From the NCBI GenBank assembly GCA_030141605.1, contig JAQGDQ010000240.1, positions 257,379 to 321,378 on the forward strand: 64,000 bases of DNA. The letters run 5' to 3'. Position 1 is the stretch's first letter, and each line of letters opens with the position of its first letter. The position numbers and the translations under genes were made by a program. This document shows, piece by piece, positions 25,001 to 55,301 of this stretch. The notes under the pieces were generated by a model. That model searched no databases and had not been told where the DNA came from. It was given only the letters and a program-made list of their open reading frames with translations. The DNA is from Tubiluchus corallicola. Its lineage: Eukaryota; Priapulida; Priapulimorpha; Priapulimorphida; Tubiluchidae.

Positions 25001-27074
25001 TCCAGCTAGGTATGAGCTCAGTACTTCAACATCTTTCCTTGTCAGAAGTGGTACATGCTGTCTGTGTATTCACTTGTCGATTAATTTACTTAGCACATTT
25101 CTTCACAACCGTTTAAGTTGCCTTCTTTAAACCAATGCAGAAATGCCCTGATACTTGCGAGGGTTATTGTGCTTAGTGCAAATTGCATGCGATAAAATTT
25201 ATGTGAAATTCATCTGTCCTCACTGAAAAAAGTGTGCCATACTTCTACAAGATGCAAACATGGTATCACATGTCGAGTGATAATACCTGTAATAAGCAAA
25301 GCAATTCTGACATTTTGACACTGTCTTGTTTTTGTCCCTTTTACAGCTGCTTGTAATTGTGAACTACCTTCATAAAAATTACGCTGAGAAATCATGTCGA
25401 TGGTGCACTCCTGCACTGAACTCGTTATATTTGCATAGACATTTCGCAAAAGCAAATTAAGTCTAATCTTGCTTCAAAATTCTCATAATATAATAATTTC
25501 GTTTCAGAAACATGAAAGCGTCCAATTCTACAAATAATAAACAATCGTCGTCAAAATCTGCGCCAAAACCCAAATCAAAACAAACGCCCATTGCTAATAA
25601 CACGCATGCAAACCATGAACCACTGCATGACCCATTCAATGATGATCCATTTGCGGGTGCACAGGAGATGCAGTTTACCCGTCCCTCATCCGAACGCAAT
25701 CTGACAATTCCTCGTAAACAATCTGAGGAAAGCGGATACTATTCTGGGCAATATAGCCCAACAATATATCCCTCCTCGTACAGGTATATCTGTGCTTAAC
25801 GTGTGCTTAATCTCTCCTGCACGTGTGCTCAACCATGATGTACCTTGTCATTCTCACCCTGAGATTACTAAAATGAACTTACAATATCTGTTTTTGCTGT
25901 GGATGCAGTGATTGCACACCGTTTATTTCTGGCACATCTTTGTTGCATATACCTGTACACATTTGAAAAATTTCCATTGTTTTACTGTCTTCGTATCAAA
26001 ACTGTTTTTGCTAGTGTCACTGCATTTATATCCTTACAGCTGGCCATTTCTAACTATTATTCCGCTATGTTCACAAATTGTATAGATCTGAAAAAAATGT
26101 GAATTTTGGTGTCTTTTATGTGTATAGCTGACTAACTGAAATTTCTTTTAGTGTAAATTTCTGTCAGTACCCTCTCTACCTTTGTTAAAAACATCTGCAC
26201 TCAATTTAAGAAAATTTAGATGCTGAAGTCTTTGCAAGAATGTATTTTTATTAATTAATAAATTGAAAACTCAATGATATTGATAAATAATATCATTAAA
26301 ATTTAGGACGAAACATTTATTAATAAAATATACCTTCTGTAAAAAAGATACCTTCTACACCTGGGCAGTACAAAAATATATTGTATACCTCACAATTTGA
26401 ATTCATTTTTATTCAAAACTCAAGGTAACAGTATTAAACAGTTTAGCATTTCAAGTGGAGATTGACATTCTAATATAAGGTTTGCAAAAATGATACACTG
26501 CTTTTATGTTAAGACGTAATATGTGGTCTGAAAATGTGACAAATGACAATGGTATTATTACTGTTTAAATGTTTTTATCTGATTCTCAATTTTCTTCTTT
26601 CTAATTCTGAATGTTTTTCTGGTGTATTTTTGACTATTTATTGTATTAAATGTGTTTTTGCATGTTCATATGTATTTATTTGTAATTTACAAGTATTTAT
26701 TGTTTTATTATTGAAACTTCAGCAAAAACATGTACTAAAATATCTTTATTTGTGTGCTCATGTGACAATTTGATTTATTCACATTACATGCCTAAAAAAT
26801 TGTAGAACTTACTTACATTTTTTCCTGTTTTGATACAAAATTTTCTTTCCTGTAATTAGACTCAAATATTTAATTCTTTTTGACATTCTTATTCCTTTAT
26901 GTTGATCTTATTCTTGATTTTAGTAATAAACCTGGTGCTGGACAACGATCGCAACTGCCTCGTCTATCCCGGCCTGGATCCTCCACGCTTTGTCCGGAGT
27001 GCGGTGGAAAATATCCGTCACCCCATGCAAAGTTCTGTGTCGAGTGCGGAGTCAAACGTGCCAGCCTTACATAA
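13059..27074 (+). CDS. ZC2HC1: ZC2HC1 (FAM164) family zinc-finger protein, 421 aa
   Basis: Ten exons: 13059-13080, 13931-14010, 15564-15701, 18798-18897, 22226-22353, 22731-22937, 23975-24017, 24889-25009, 25508-25783, 26924-27074. Together they give 1266 nt with phase kept and all borders GT/AG. Two C2HC fingers match the family: C22-x2-C25-x11-H37-x3-C41 (CRVCGRTF, HEPIC) and C118-x2-C121-x11-H133-x3-C137 (CPYCDRNFSQTAAERH). Between them is the family signature HWRQEHEEFIATIRAAK. Residues about 155-385 are Ser/Asn/Lys/Pro-rich and probably disordered. The C terminus CPECGGKYPSPHAKFCVECG (C395, C398, C410, C413) is a conserved zinc knuckle of the longer family members. Biochemical function is poorly known for the family. 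Exon 1 (22 nt, MSKAKSA) is inferred from phase and a GTGAGT donor; an alternative start is the ATG at 13909, which reads through in frame and has ACCATGG context. Confidence 0.93.
24229..24725. mobile_element. pogo/Tigger-like MITE, about 497 bp
   Basis: The left end CAGTGGAACCTCGACTTACG and the inverted right end (CAGTGATACCTCGAGATACG) form a clear terminal inverted repeat of Tigger/pogo type. TA precedes the left end; the right-hand TA is one base displaced. The element lies in the ZC2HC1-like intron between exons 7 and 8, on no strand encodes a transposase, and includes a short G-rich run near 24597-24611. Confidence 0.75.
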
Positions 27075-27366
27075 TCATCTAATGTCACAGCAACACCTTT
27101 TGTTTAAATACAAAACATTTGCTTTTTGTTCCAAGAGATTTGTTATAAGCTGTGTATCTGACATTTTTACAATTTGAAAAATGCATTTTTGCTTTTAAGA
27201 ATATTTTGCATTCACTTTTATTATTTTGTTTGACACGAACCATGTGCGTTTTGAAAATGTAAACTACACAGAGATTTGTCTTTTTTGAAGAAACTGTTGA
27301 ACAACAAATGTAAATTCACAGTAGTAGACTTTGTTATCAAGAAACTGCATCAGTTCAAAAAATGAA

Positions 27367-27372
27367 AATAAA
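27367..27372 (+). promoter_or_regulatory. Candidate poly(A) signal AATAAA
   Basis: First AATAAA downstream of the ZC2HC1-like stop, about 290 nt after it. A second one lies at 27479-27484. Which is used cannot be told from sequence alone. Confidence 0.45.
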
Positions 27373-28935
27373 AAGATGAAAGTTGTTTGTTTTTTTAACC
27401 CTGTGTTACATACAGAAGTTCATAGCGAAAAATACTTTCAAACATTCGTACCTTCATAACATTTGAGGGCTTTTGAAAAATAAAAGGCCTACACTTTGCA
27501 CACTAGGCCTCGTACACTTCAGTTTTGCACACTTTTTGGCATTAGTAACTTAGTTCAGGAACCCCAAGTTTATTTTGTTTAATTTTTGTGTAACATCTTT
27601 TAAATATATAGCACATAGCACATAGCATATCAGATATCAGCTGTTGTACAACTTGACTAAGTACCTGTTCTATGATTGTAGGAGAGCAGAATAGAGACAT
27701 ATGGGTTGTTAAGTCACCTTATGCATCATTGAAACATTCTTAATAATGTGTAACCAGAAAAGCATGTGTCGTTTCTTGTGTGTAATAATGTAATTTTGAT
27801 GGTCTAAGTATTTTAGAAGCACAAACACTGTGCATAGGTTGTTTGGCCTAAGCATCAGATCCAAGTATAAAAAAACATGAAAGAGAAAGATCGTCTATGG
27901 TCTAATGCTATTTGCCTTGAGAAAATTTAATTATTTTTTAACAATGAGAGTTTAATTTCCATGTTCTTTTTATTTATTTAGTTTGAAATCCATTTTTTGT
28001 TGTCCTAATTTTTTGTTTAATTCTCAAGGTTACTGCTATTTAATATTATTGCAGTGCTAAAAGAAATGTTTTTATATTGGGCACTGTTTGTAACAAATAC
28101 ATAGATTCGTTCTGGTTGTGTAATTTTCGACTTTAGGGTGGAAAAGTTTAAATTTATTTTGCATTGTCAGAACATTTGTGGTGTATACTTGCTCCAAATG
28201 CTTTTGAAAAGTTACTATGTACATTTTGTAAGGTTAGTAAGTGAGTAGATATTTCGATAGTCAGTGCAAGTTACTCAAACTAGATTTGATCTTAACATTT
28301 TACTTGAACTATAACAATCATTTGTTTTTGTTAGTAGTTAAAACCATCTATGCTGAACATATGGGCCACAAGGTTTGTAAATTTTTAGTGATAATTACAG
28401 GGAAAAGATGTCACCTACATTAACAAATTTTAAGTATGCATCCTCTAACGTATATATTTTTGATTTTAGGTACAATTTTTTTATTATATTACATTTTACT
28501 TTAGAAACTTGATTATGTGACATTCCAAAGTATTCTACAGTCTTTCATACTCTAGTCTTAGCAATTCAATTCAATGCTTATATTATATAAATAAAAGACT
28601 TCAATTTTTTACTCCAGGCATTTCAGTAAGATTCCCGCTTAGCTTTTATGAAAGTAATCCAGTTGTAATTGTGATTAAAAGCTAGTAATATAGATAGACA
28701 AACATTTATGTATATTATTTTTACAGATTAGTCTATAGGCACTTATTTATTTGTGTACTCTCCTTTTTGCACTTAAAATAAATCTTATTTAACAAGCATC
28801 ATTGTGCCTTGTTTTTCTACTGCATTTTCAAAATTAATGAACAATGCAACTTTGCCATGCAAATGCCAATGCAACATTAATGAACAAGTTAAAAGGTTTT
28901 TGCTTGTTTTTCACAGACATTTCATTATGTAGAAT

Positions 28936-29366
28936 CAGGGTTCCCACTGTCATGGAAAATCCTTGAAAATACAGGCTATCCTGGAAAGTCATAGAGAAGT
29001 CAGAGAAAGTGATGAAAATAGAGCGAAAAATCAGGGAAATTGGAAAGGGTTGCAAAAAATATATTTTTCCAAACATTTTTCAGATTTGCAATCAAATGAA
29101 ATTTTGCTATGGCAGGCTCCCAGTTTCGATTTCTGTTCCAAAATAACGATTGGATTAAGAAAGTTTATTTATTGTAATTAGTGTTATTTCGTTAGCACTA
29201 CTGCAACTATGCCGACACATTATCAGTATGCGTGTGAATGTCCATACATAAAAATGTTAGAATGTGTTATGCTGGTAATGCAATTCCTGCTTATCTTGGT
29301 TATGGAAAATCAATATTTGGTCAGGGAAAAGTCTGGGAAATTTATTTTAAAATTCTGTGGGAACAC
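28936..29366. mobile_element. hAT-like MITE, about 431 bp
   Basis: The left end CAGGGTTCCCAC faces the right end GTGGGAACAC. An exact 8-bp direct repeat TGTAGAAT flanks it (28928-28935 and 29367-29374), the target-site length of hAT transposons. Inside are repeated 'TGGAAAATCC'-like and 'CAGGGAAA'-like stretches, as in many animal hAT MITEs. Non-coding. Confidence 0.8.
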
Positions 29367-30301
29367 TGTAGAATAAATTGCTCTTCATTATTATTAGATG
29401 ACAAATGACTAAATAATGTACTTTGTTATGATAAAAAATATAATAAATAATCATTATTTGCAGCTCTTGCAAGTGACTTGGATGAAGTCACTAAATTTCA
29501 AAAACAAATTTAAAGATCAGATAGCTGCACACAATGAACTTCATTACAGAAACACCATACAAACACATGGCAAGTATTTTTTGTGGTGAGAAACAAAGGT
29601 AAAAAATAAATTACTAAAATTCAGTTGCTTTTGCCACCTTATGCGAGAACTTCTGGGTAACATCGAAATACATTGAAGCACGAGACAAACATGACAATTA
29701 TCCTAATAAATTTATTCACATGTTGCAGACACATGAAAAAACAATAACTATGTAACAATATATTTAAAAACATCTAAAAATAACTACTCTACAAAATTGC
29801 TTACAATATATTTAGGCCACAAAATTACAATACTTTTTCAAGCACTAAAAATAGACTATCACAAAGAACGAAATAAAAAGTGTGGACTGTGAGCAAGGAT
29901 GAAAAACTGTACAATAAAATCTGCAAAGAAAACACAGTACTAGCTAATGACAGACGAAGAACAAGCTAATGATTTACATATGTTGTTAACTTCAATGGGT
30001 GTGATATTAAAAAGTGTTAAAAAACTTAAGTTAAAATACCTCTTTATTACAATAACAGCTAAAACTGACACAAAACTGTAATTTAAGTAAGTTAAAAGCC
30101 GTACTAAAGCTATTTAAATGGGTTAAAAGGTACAGCAATGAAACACATGCCTGCCAATCAGCTTTCGCTTAGGAAAGACAAATAAGTGCAACTCAAGAAA
30201 TGTCTGATTTGGAATCTCCAAACAATACTACACAATTCTGTAGAACTACAAGCTTTTCCTTTTAGAAAACTTCAAAAAGGCATGCATTGGAACTAATTAA
30301 T

Positions 30302-30372
30302 GGACACCAACTAATTGTGAGCCCAGGAATTGAACCAAGGGTTTTCTCATTGATTGGACTTGCTAACCAAGA
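30302..30372 (-). mobile_element. tRNA-like fragment, possible SINE head
   Basis: On the minus strand GGTTCAATTCC (complement of 30326-30336) matches an RNA polymerase III B box, and it sits in a context like the 3' half of a tRNA (AACCCTTGGTTCAATTCCTGG). I cannot fold a complete tRNA and find no clear A box, so this is at most a diverged tRNA-derived repeat. Confidence 0.3.
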
Positions 30373-30701
30373 TATACAGTATATAATACCAGGCTATACA
30401 GTATACGTAGGTTTGCTTATGAATGTTGAATTTGCCGTGACAGAAATTTGTTCTCAAAAAACGTATATTATCAGCCAAATGCACATTAATAGCACATCTG
30501 ATATCTGAATGAACAGCACTACTTTAGACACAAATCAACAATTATTTGAAAAAAGGTAAATGAGTCAAAAAGTAACTGCAGTATAGAAGTTTAATCATTC
30601 AGCAATAATCTCACTAATATGGACGATTAAAAACACAAATTACACAACAGTTTATAATAAAAATAATTTCTTACGTGATTTAATCTGACTAGGTGTTTTA
30701 C

Positions 30702-48863
<18,162 letters not shown>

Positions 48864-49829
48864 AGAAAAGATCCACCTCTGAATGATTACCAAAGACCTA
48901 ACGGTTAATCAAATAACCAAGAGCATCCATTAGGCATAAAACAATACTGTTATGCCTCAGCATACCAGCTTATAAATAAATACCTGCAACTGCAAAATAA
49001 AATATTTATGATTAACTAGCGATCCAGTAAGCCTATTTCACAGTAAATCAGCAACTTTACTTAGATAAATGTGTTGACATATCAACACCAATATCACGTT
49101 CAACTTTGCATATCACATAAAATGGCTTACTACTGCAAAAATGAACTTGTAGTACTAGAGCCTATAGTTTTAGCATTCCAGAATAAATTTTGGCTGCACA
49201 GGATGACTGGGCTCTCTCAGTCACATATAATGTCAACCTAACCCAGACATCTAGCTTCAGTTCTCTATTTTGATCGATCAGACCAAGTCAAATGTGTTCT
49301 TCCCAATTCTACAATGTCATTTCAGAGTGTTTTCATTACACTAGATCAAAAATTTCATTACGTGCAGTCAGCATTTTCTATAAATCTCGTGCTGTCATTT
49401 TTTGACATTTTGCTGTTGCAACATTTTAAATTTAATTGAATGCTAATATGCAAAAATTAAGGAAAAGCACAAACTGGTGTGGTGTTGAGACACTACAATG
49501 ACAACTGATGGAAAATCACTTAAAATTACAAATACAAAAATAAATTAAAATAACAAACTAAACATCATCATCATCATATTATGTGTTCACTCATCGAAGG
49601 AAATAACACTGTTAACCTTCTGCTGCTAAGTACTTCAGTTCTTAACTACACTCCAAGATGAAGTATTTTAACAATTTCAGAATTAAAAACATTCCATTGA
49701 GATCTTTTTGCATGAAATCCACCCATGTAAGTAATCTACCGCCTTTTGACTTCTTTGACTGTTGAATTAGTTTATAGAATTTTTAGAAAGACAGATTAGA
49801 TTAGATTTAGTTTTATTTCACGGAAACGT

Positions 49830-50055
49830 TAATAAGTAGACTATCTTCTGCTCTGGTAACCTCAAAGCACGACCAACCTAATTAAGTGTTCTGCGTTTAA
49901 TCTTTCTAGTCCATTTTTCTTCATTGACTCTATTGTACAAATCCCTGTTGCTCACAACTTTTGGTAATTTTACCGGCATTAACAGAAATGATATGTATAA
50001 ACGTCTTTGAAAGGCGTCAATCAGTAATTTATTAATTACTTTCAACGTCTACAGT
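49830..50055 (-). pseudogene. Non-LTR retrotransposon (LINE) ORF2 C-terminal remnant
   Basis: On the minus strand a frame reads LLIDAFQRRLYISFLL, then VVSNRDLYNRVNEEKWTRKI and KRRTLN-stop-VGRALRLPE. This is the pattern found after the reverse-transcriptase domain of many animal LINEs: a DAF-x-RR motif, a 'SNEELY' segment, then a 'RRRLRWLGHVLRLPE' motif. The stop (TAG) stands where Trp is normally found. Only about 70 codons are left, so this is a dead fragment. Confidence 0.6.
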
Positions 50056-50638
50056 TTTTTATTGCATAGATGATATAATAGTTGTCCTTTATTTTGGAAG
50101 AGTTACACGTTTACCTGTCTTTATAGTTTATTATACGATATTTTCTTAAAACAAAACATCATTATATTAGAAAAATTGTTTTTTGGCAAGCTGGGATAAC
50201 TTCCCGAATCTCTTTCCTCTTCAAGCGAAATCTGCTGCGCAGCGGCCTCAGCCTGAACTGAACAAGTGTCCACAGTTTGAGCATGAAATACATGTACATG
50301 AATAAGATTTTTCTCAGTGGTTTTCGAGTCGACTAATAACTTCTAGTAATAAGTTCTGCGCAGATAATAAAATAGCTGCTGTGAGACTCGGGGTACTTAA
50401 CTTTTGCCATGTATAACACACTTAGAAAAGAACACTAGCAAATAAATATTAACAGAATCATGACAAATGATGACATCATTAAATTCACTTTTTGAATTCT
50501 GATGTAGAGATGTGTCATAGAATCAGGGACGTTTTTGACTTTTGAAATTTTTAATAAATCAAACTTATTTTTATTATGATATCTTTGTTAGTTTTTGTTA
50601 ATATTATTGTTTTTACATTTTCGCACATATAATAATAA

Positions 50639-51004
50639 TTAGGGGAAATCATTCTCTACCAGAAAGTGAATTCGAATCCAATCGCATTTGTGACGTTCGA
50701 ATTCGAATCAAACCAAATTTCAGTATTTTGAATCAGAATCAAAATCGAATTGGTATGATAGATATTCGAACAAGTTTTCAAATCACTAGTAAAAATAGTC
50801 TTACAAAGACTATGCATACTACTTGACTTTGTTCTCCAGTATGTTAGTTTGTTAAAAAATTTGCACAGAAACTGCAGCTAAATTGTGCTAATTACATGCT
50901 GTTTCGAACATTTTAATGATAAAGAACATATGTGGCTGAAGTGCTGAATTATTCTAATCTATAATTTTAGGTTTAAATCAAATTCGAATGTTCGATGCTC
51001 ACCC
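50639..51004. mobile_element. hAT-like MITE, second copy of the 11185-11402 family
   Basis: The right end (TTCGATGCTCACCCCC) and internal blocks (TAGTCTTACAAAGACTATG; CATTTTAATGATAAA) match the element at 11185-11402. The left end near 50639 (AGGGGAAATCATTC) is diverged, so that boundary is uncertain. The interior is rich in TTCGAATTCGAA-like words. The right end abuts the AAT/AAC tract. Confidence 0.5.
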
Positions 51005-51037
51005 CCAATAATAACAGCAATAAAAACAACAATAGTA

Positions 51038-51236
<199 letters not shown>

Positions 51237-53091
51237 TTATTTTGTGAATTTACCTTCTTTGCTATTAAGATTTTGTACTAAGATAAAATCTTCGTGAAAT
51301 TCAAAATTCATCTAGGTATTTTTATTTCATTATTCTTTGTTTTCCGTAACATTTTGCTTGATAACTCGTTAGGTTTGTACTTTGTACTAGTGGGTAGCCT
51401 GGACAAGGCAAGGACAGCCGTTTGTTTCACACTGACCTCTGGTGTGCCGGTCGGTTTTTTCATTAGGTCGCATGTCTTCCTGGGGCTTTCAGTTTTTTCA
51501 ATTTATTTCACAAATACTGTATTTAGGTATCGTCGGGCAGAAGAAAACCTGTGGTTTTTATTTAGCTGGTAATCTTTAAAGCACAAGAAAACAATCTTCA
51601 AAAATAAGCTTGAAAAACTCGTCTTGAAGTTTTGTTCCATTTACATGCCGTCTTATTGCACATAGAGCTTGTATTAGCAACAACACTGTATAAGACTTCC
51701 AAATTTAATCTCCCGCGATACCATTTGGTGCAGCCGTTTTAACGTTTAAGTCATTCCAAGCAAGTTTAGACAATAAAAATAATGTGCAAATTTCGAAAAA
51801 ACAGCCAGAGCACTCGTAGCGCAGTTTTCACTAACTAAGCAAATATCTAAATTATTTTAAATTGTTAGTAAGATCAGTAATGTGTTTTTCGCTGGTGCGC
51901 TCTGGGATGACGATGAAGTGCCATTTTACTCGGTAGCTCTAATATTTTAAACTATTAAGAATTTTCTTTTACACTAGTACAGATTTTTCAAACACGTAAC
52001 TGTAATGCTAAGTAATGTGTGGAAGATTTTTTGGGGCCGTACATTAAAATTGCCTTTTCTTCTCTTTTAAACGTCCAAGAGAGTTGCTTCGAAAGGTACC
52101 CATTTCTGGCGACCTTTTAGACGCAGAGAGACACAAAACTCACAGGGCACATTCAAGAGAACGTGTGTTTATGAGTGTTCCGAAAATCTCTAATCAAAGA
52201 TCACGGTGTGGTCAGGTTTTTACTTACTTTTCGTTAGTCTCACGTGCTGCTATAGTTTTCCACAATTTTTAGTATGTGGCTAGGTGGGATTGCAGTTTAT
52301 CGCGTGGCTGAATATGGGACATGTGTGTTTGGGAAAAATTTCTGCTTGGTGACAAAAACAGTAATTTGGGGATCGGGAAACTTGTAGCTTGTTACAGTAG
52401 CACATTAAATGAAAGGACTAAACGAGACGCATCGCCATGGAATGGTATAAGTTACTCCGAGATGTGTTGACATCTGACTATTCTAGTGGTAAAATGTGGG
52501 TCGAGGAGACAAATGCTTCCATGTTTCCAGTGTGGACTGTGAGATTGATTGAATGATATAAATTAACAGGAGATTGGTTGATCTTTGACTCACTCCTCGA
52601 AAGGTTGCAAGTTGTGATTTCATAGCTATTATTATTATTATTATTAATTTATAGATTTTGTTACTCTGCAAGCCAAGGTCCAAAACTTAACGAAGGGAGC
52701 TATTTAACGTGTAATATGGATACGGCAAAAGTGGAACCTAGCTCGTTGCCAATACTAGATTTTGACCTTTGAAAATTATACATTAAACCGTTATTCACTT
52801 TGGGTGCGTGTATGTCGTCCCTCTGTGAACTCAATAGACGGGCAGTACGGCACACGTATAACTATCGTGCTTTCTATTACCGAAAAACTCGGTGTTATTT
52901 AACTTCAGATAGTATATAACAAACAAAGAGTAAAGAAACAAAATTTTGAAAGGCAGCCGAAAATTTAACTCGATCCGCTGTACTAGCATAAAGTTATACA
53001 GTGCAATATTATATTCCCCAGTCAATTCAGAATTACTAATTGACAATAGGTGCAAAGATGGACTTTTAAAACGTAAAAGAGTTGTACGCAT

Positions 53092-53697
53092 TTAAAATTA
53101 ACCAATTTTATGCAAGTAAAATTAACCAGTTTTACGCACGTAAAATTAACCAATTTTATGCAAGTAAAATTAACCAGTTTTATGCAAGTAAAATTAACCA
53201 GTTTTACGCACATAAAATTAACCAATTTTACACAAGTAAAATTAACCAGTTTTACGCACGTAAAATTAACCAGTTTTATGCAAGTAAAATTAACCAATTT
53301 TATGCAAGTAAAATTAATCAATTTTATGCAAGTAAAATTAACCAGTTTTACGCACGTAAAATTAACCAGTTTTACGCACGTAAAATTAACCAATTTTATG
53401 CAAGTAAAATTAACCAATTTTATGCAAGTAAAATTAACCAGTTTTATGCAAGTAAAATTAACCAGTTTTACGCACGTAAAATTAACCAATTTTACGCAAG
53501 TAAAATTAACCAGTTTTACGCACGTAAAATTAACCAGTTTTACGCAAGTAAAATTAACCAATTTTACGCAAGTAAAAATTAACCTGTTTTACGCACGTAA
53601 AATTAACCAGTTTTATGCAAGTAAAATTAACCAGTTTTATGCAAGTAAAATTAACCAATTTTATGCAAGTAAAATTAACCAGTTTTAGGCACGTAAA
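53092..53697. repeat. Minisatellite: about 25 copies of a 24-bp unit
   Basis: The unit is AAAATTAACCAGTTTTACGC plus ACGT, with two main variants (CAGTTTTACGCACG and CAATTTTATGCAAG) mixed along the array. One copy near 53575 has an extra A. Because 24 is a multiple of three and the unit is nearly stop-free, long frames stay open in two forward frames and one reverse frame. Each unit contains a small inverted repeat (TAAAATT, AACC, AATTTTA). No start context, splice site or non-repetitive coding flank supports a real protein. Confidence 0.95.
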
Positions 53698-54435
53698 ATT
53701 TCTAAAAGCACTTCTGGTGAGACTGAAATTATATGCTGTTATAGTGGCATATAGCCATACTAAATTTTAAAGTAATGTGCAATGTCGTGTCTTCCTACGT
53801 ATATATAACTTATGTATAACGTATAACGGCCAAAGGGTCGTAAAATCTGGTGACTAACCAAAAGTTTTCAGATTTTGACTTTAATATCCTCGCAAGCTCT
53901 TATCGAGCCATTACAGTTGGATAAAGAACGAAAACTGAATGCACAAGGTACAGCTGATGATGAAGATGATGAAAGAAACCAAAAGAGAGACATTAGAGAG
54001 AGAGGTGGAGGAGAAAGAGTGTTCCTTTGTTTGATATTGTTGTTACTCTTAAAAATGACCATTTCGCAACTAACCTATACGACATTGGTCACTGTGTCAG
54101 CCAGCATCTTATTCCAAGACAAGTTTCTTTAATACGTGTGTTTCTTGGGTATATAGTGGTTCTCATAGGCGTAACTATGGCTCTCATTTCAGAAAAAGTT
54201 ACAAATGTTCCTAATTACGTTTAGCTACATTATCGATTATCTGTAATCACCCACGTTCTCGCCTGAAAAGGTGAGGATAATTGAGTATTGTCGCTTATAT
54301 CAGCATGAGTTGGCATGTCAGTTCGTCCTGACTCACCCGCGTTCGATTACGAAGAACAGTGGATAATAGATCGATATTTACCTAAGAAAGTGCAACCCAC
54401 TACAGACAGGTGTTACTGATTGTTCCAACCTTAAA

Positions 54436-54473
54436 GAGAGAGAGAGAGAGCGGGAGTGAGTGAGTGAATGAGT

Positions 54474-54518
<45 letters not shown>
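54436..54518. repeat. GA/GAGT microsatellite with G-rich end
   Basis: GA repeats interrupted by GAGTGAGT words, ending in a run of G. Simple-sequence DNA in the intergenic region. Confidence 0.95.
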
Positions 54519-54525
<7 letters not shown>

Positions 54526-54784
54526 AAGAGGGGGCAAAAACACTGTTGGAGAGGGCGAGTGGCGAAAGAGAGGAAAAACAGGGCGAAAGAGCAAAAAGGA
54601 AAATAAATAATAGACAGAATGAGAAAATGTGTATAGGTGGTTTTTCATTTAACACACAAAAGCAAATAAATCAACAAATAAATAAATAAAAATAAGTACA
54701 CTTCAATAATTTGGGATAAGTAAGCAAATAAACAACTATGACGAGAATTAGGGTTACGCGTTTGCAAATAACTAAACAGGTGCG

Positions 54785-55301
54785 CGGCAAAAATGACACA
54801 GGGAAAATGATCCAATTGGAAAAGTACGTAAAAATAGCACAGGAAAAAAATGGCACGGTGAAAATGACACCGGAAATAATGGCATAAATGGAAAAGTAGA
54901 AAAGAAATGTTATATTGATGCAATTGATTTCTATAATAAAACTAGGATGCGCTCAGTAGGAAGTAGATCTCTGCCAAAGCCGAACTGTAGGAAATGTAGT
55001 ATCGTCACTGTTTAATGTCACATGACCATTACGTCATCTAGTTAGTAAAAAGCATGTCAGCAAGCAACCAAGTGTTCTGAGTTTTATCTCATATCTAATT
55101 AGTTTAAATATTATGCAAACAAACAAACAAACTGTGTTCAAGCATATATAACTTCCTTGGCGGAGGTAAAAGTAACTAAAATAATTATCCCCCACGGTAA
55201 TCCTAAACCTAAACTCGGATTTTACGAAGTGAGCCATTTTTCCGATGCATTTTTACCTAATTTTCCATTTGTGCCATTTTTCCTCTGCCATTTTTACCTA
55301 C
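54785..55301. mobile_element. Element with about 70-bp imperfect terminal inverted repeats
   Basis: The left arm (about 54785-54853) has CAAAAATGACACAGG, CCAATTGGAAAA and CGTAAAAATAGCACAGG. The complement of the right arm (about 55232-55301) has the same order: TAAAAATGGCAGAGG, ACAAATGGAAAA, GGTAAAAATGCATCGG. Total length is about 520 bp with no coding capacity. No clear target duplication was found, so the family is unknown. Confidence 0.5.

Larger units (their letters stand above)
27075..30701. other. Convergent intergenic region
   Basis: Lies between the stop codons of the ZC2HC1-like gene (plus) and the PHTF gene (minus), so it must hold both 3' untranslated regions. It contains poly(A) signal candidates, one hAT-like element and a tRNA-like fragment, listed separately. 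No further coding exon was found. The minus-strand AATAAA nearest a plausible PHTF 3' end is the complement of 30043-30048. Confidence 0.6.

Noticed and set aside
26899-27177. 92-codon plus-strand frame and 63-codon minus-strand frame (26897-27088)
   Set aside because: Shadows of the last ZC2HC1-like exon; the correct frame carries the conserved CxxC/CxxC end.
30302-30372. Functional tRNA gene
   Set aside because: Only a B-box-like half is present; no complete cloverleaf or A box could be found.
52084-52272. 62-codon plus-strand frame
   Set aside because: Protein-like composition, but no family motif, conserved partner exon or convincing splice border.
53082-53688. Overlapping repetitive open frames (about 170-190 aa) on both strands
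   Set aside because: They follow from a 24-bp repeat unit that is a multiple of three and lacks stops in several frames. There is no unique coding flank.
53092-53697. CRISPR-like array
   Set aside because: The units are directly adjacent with no unique spacers, and the host is a eukaryote.
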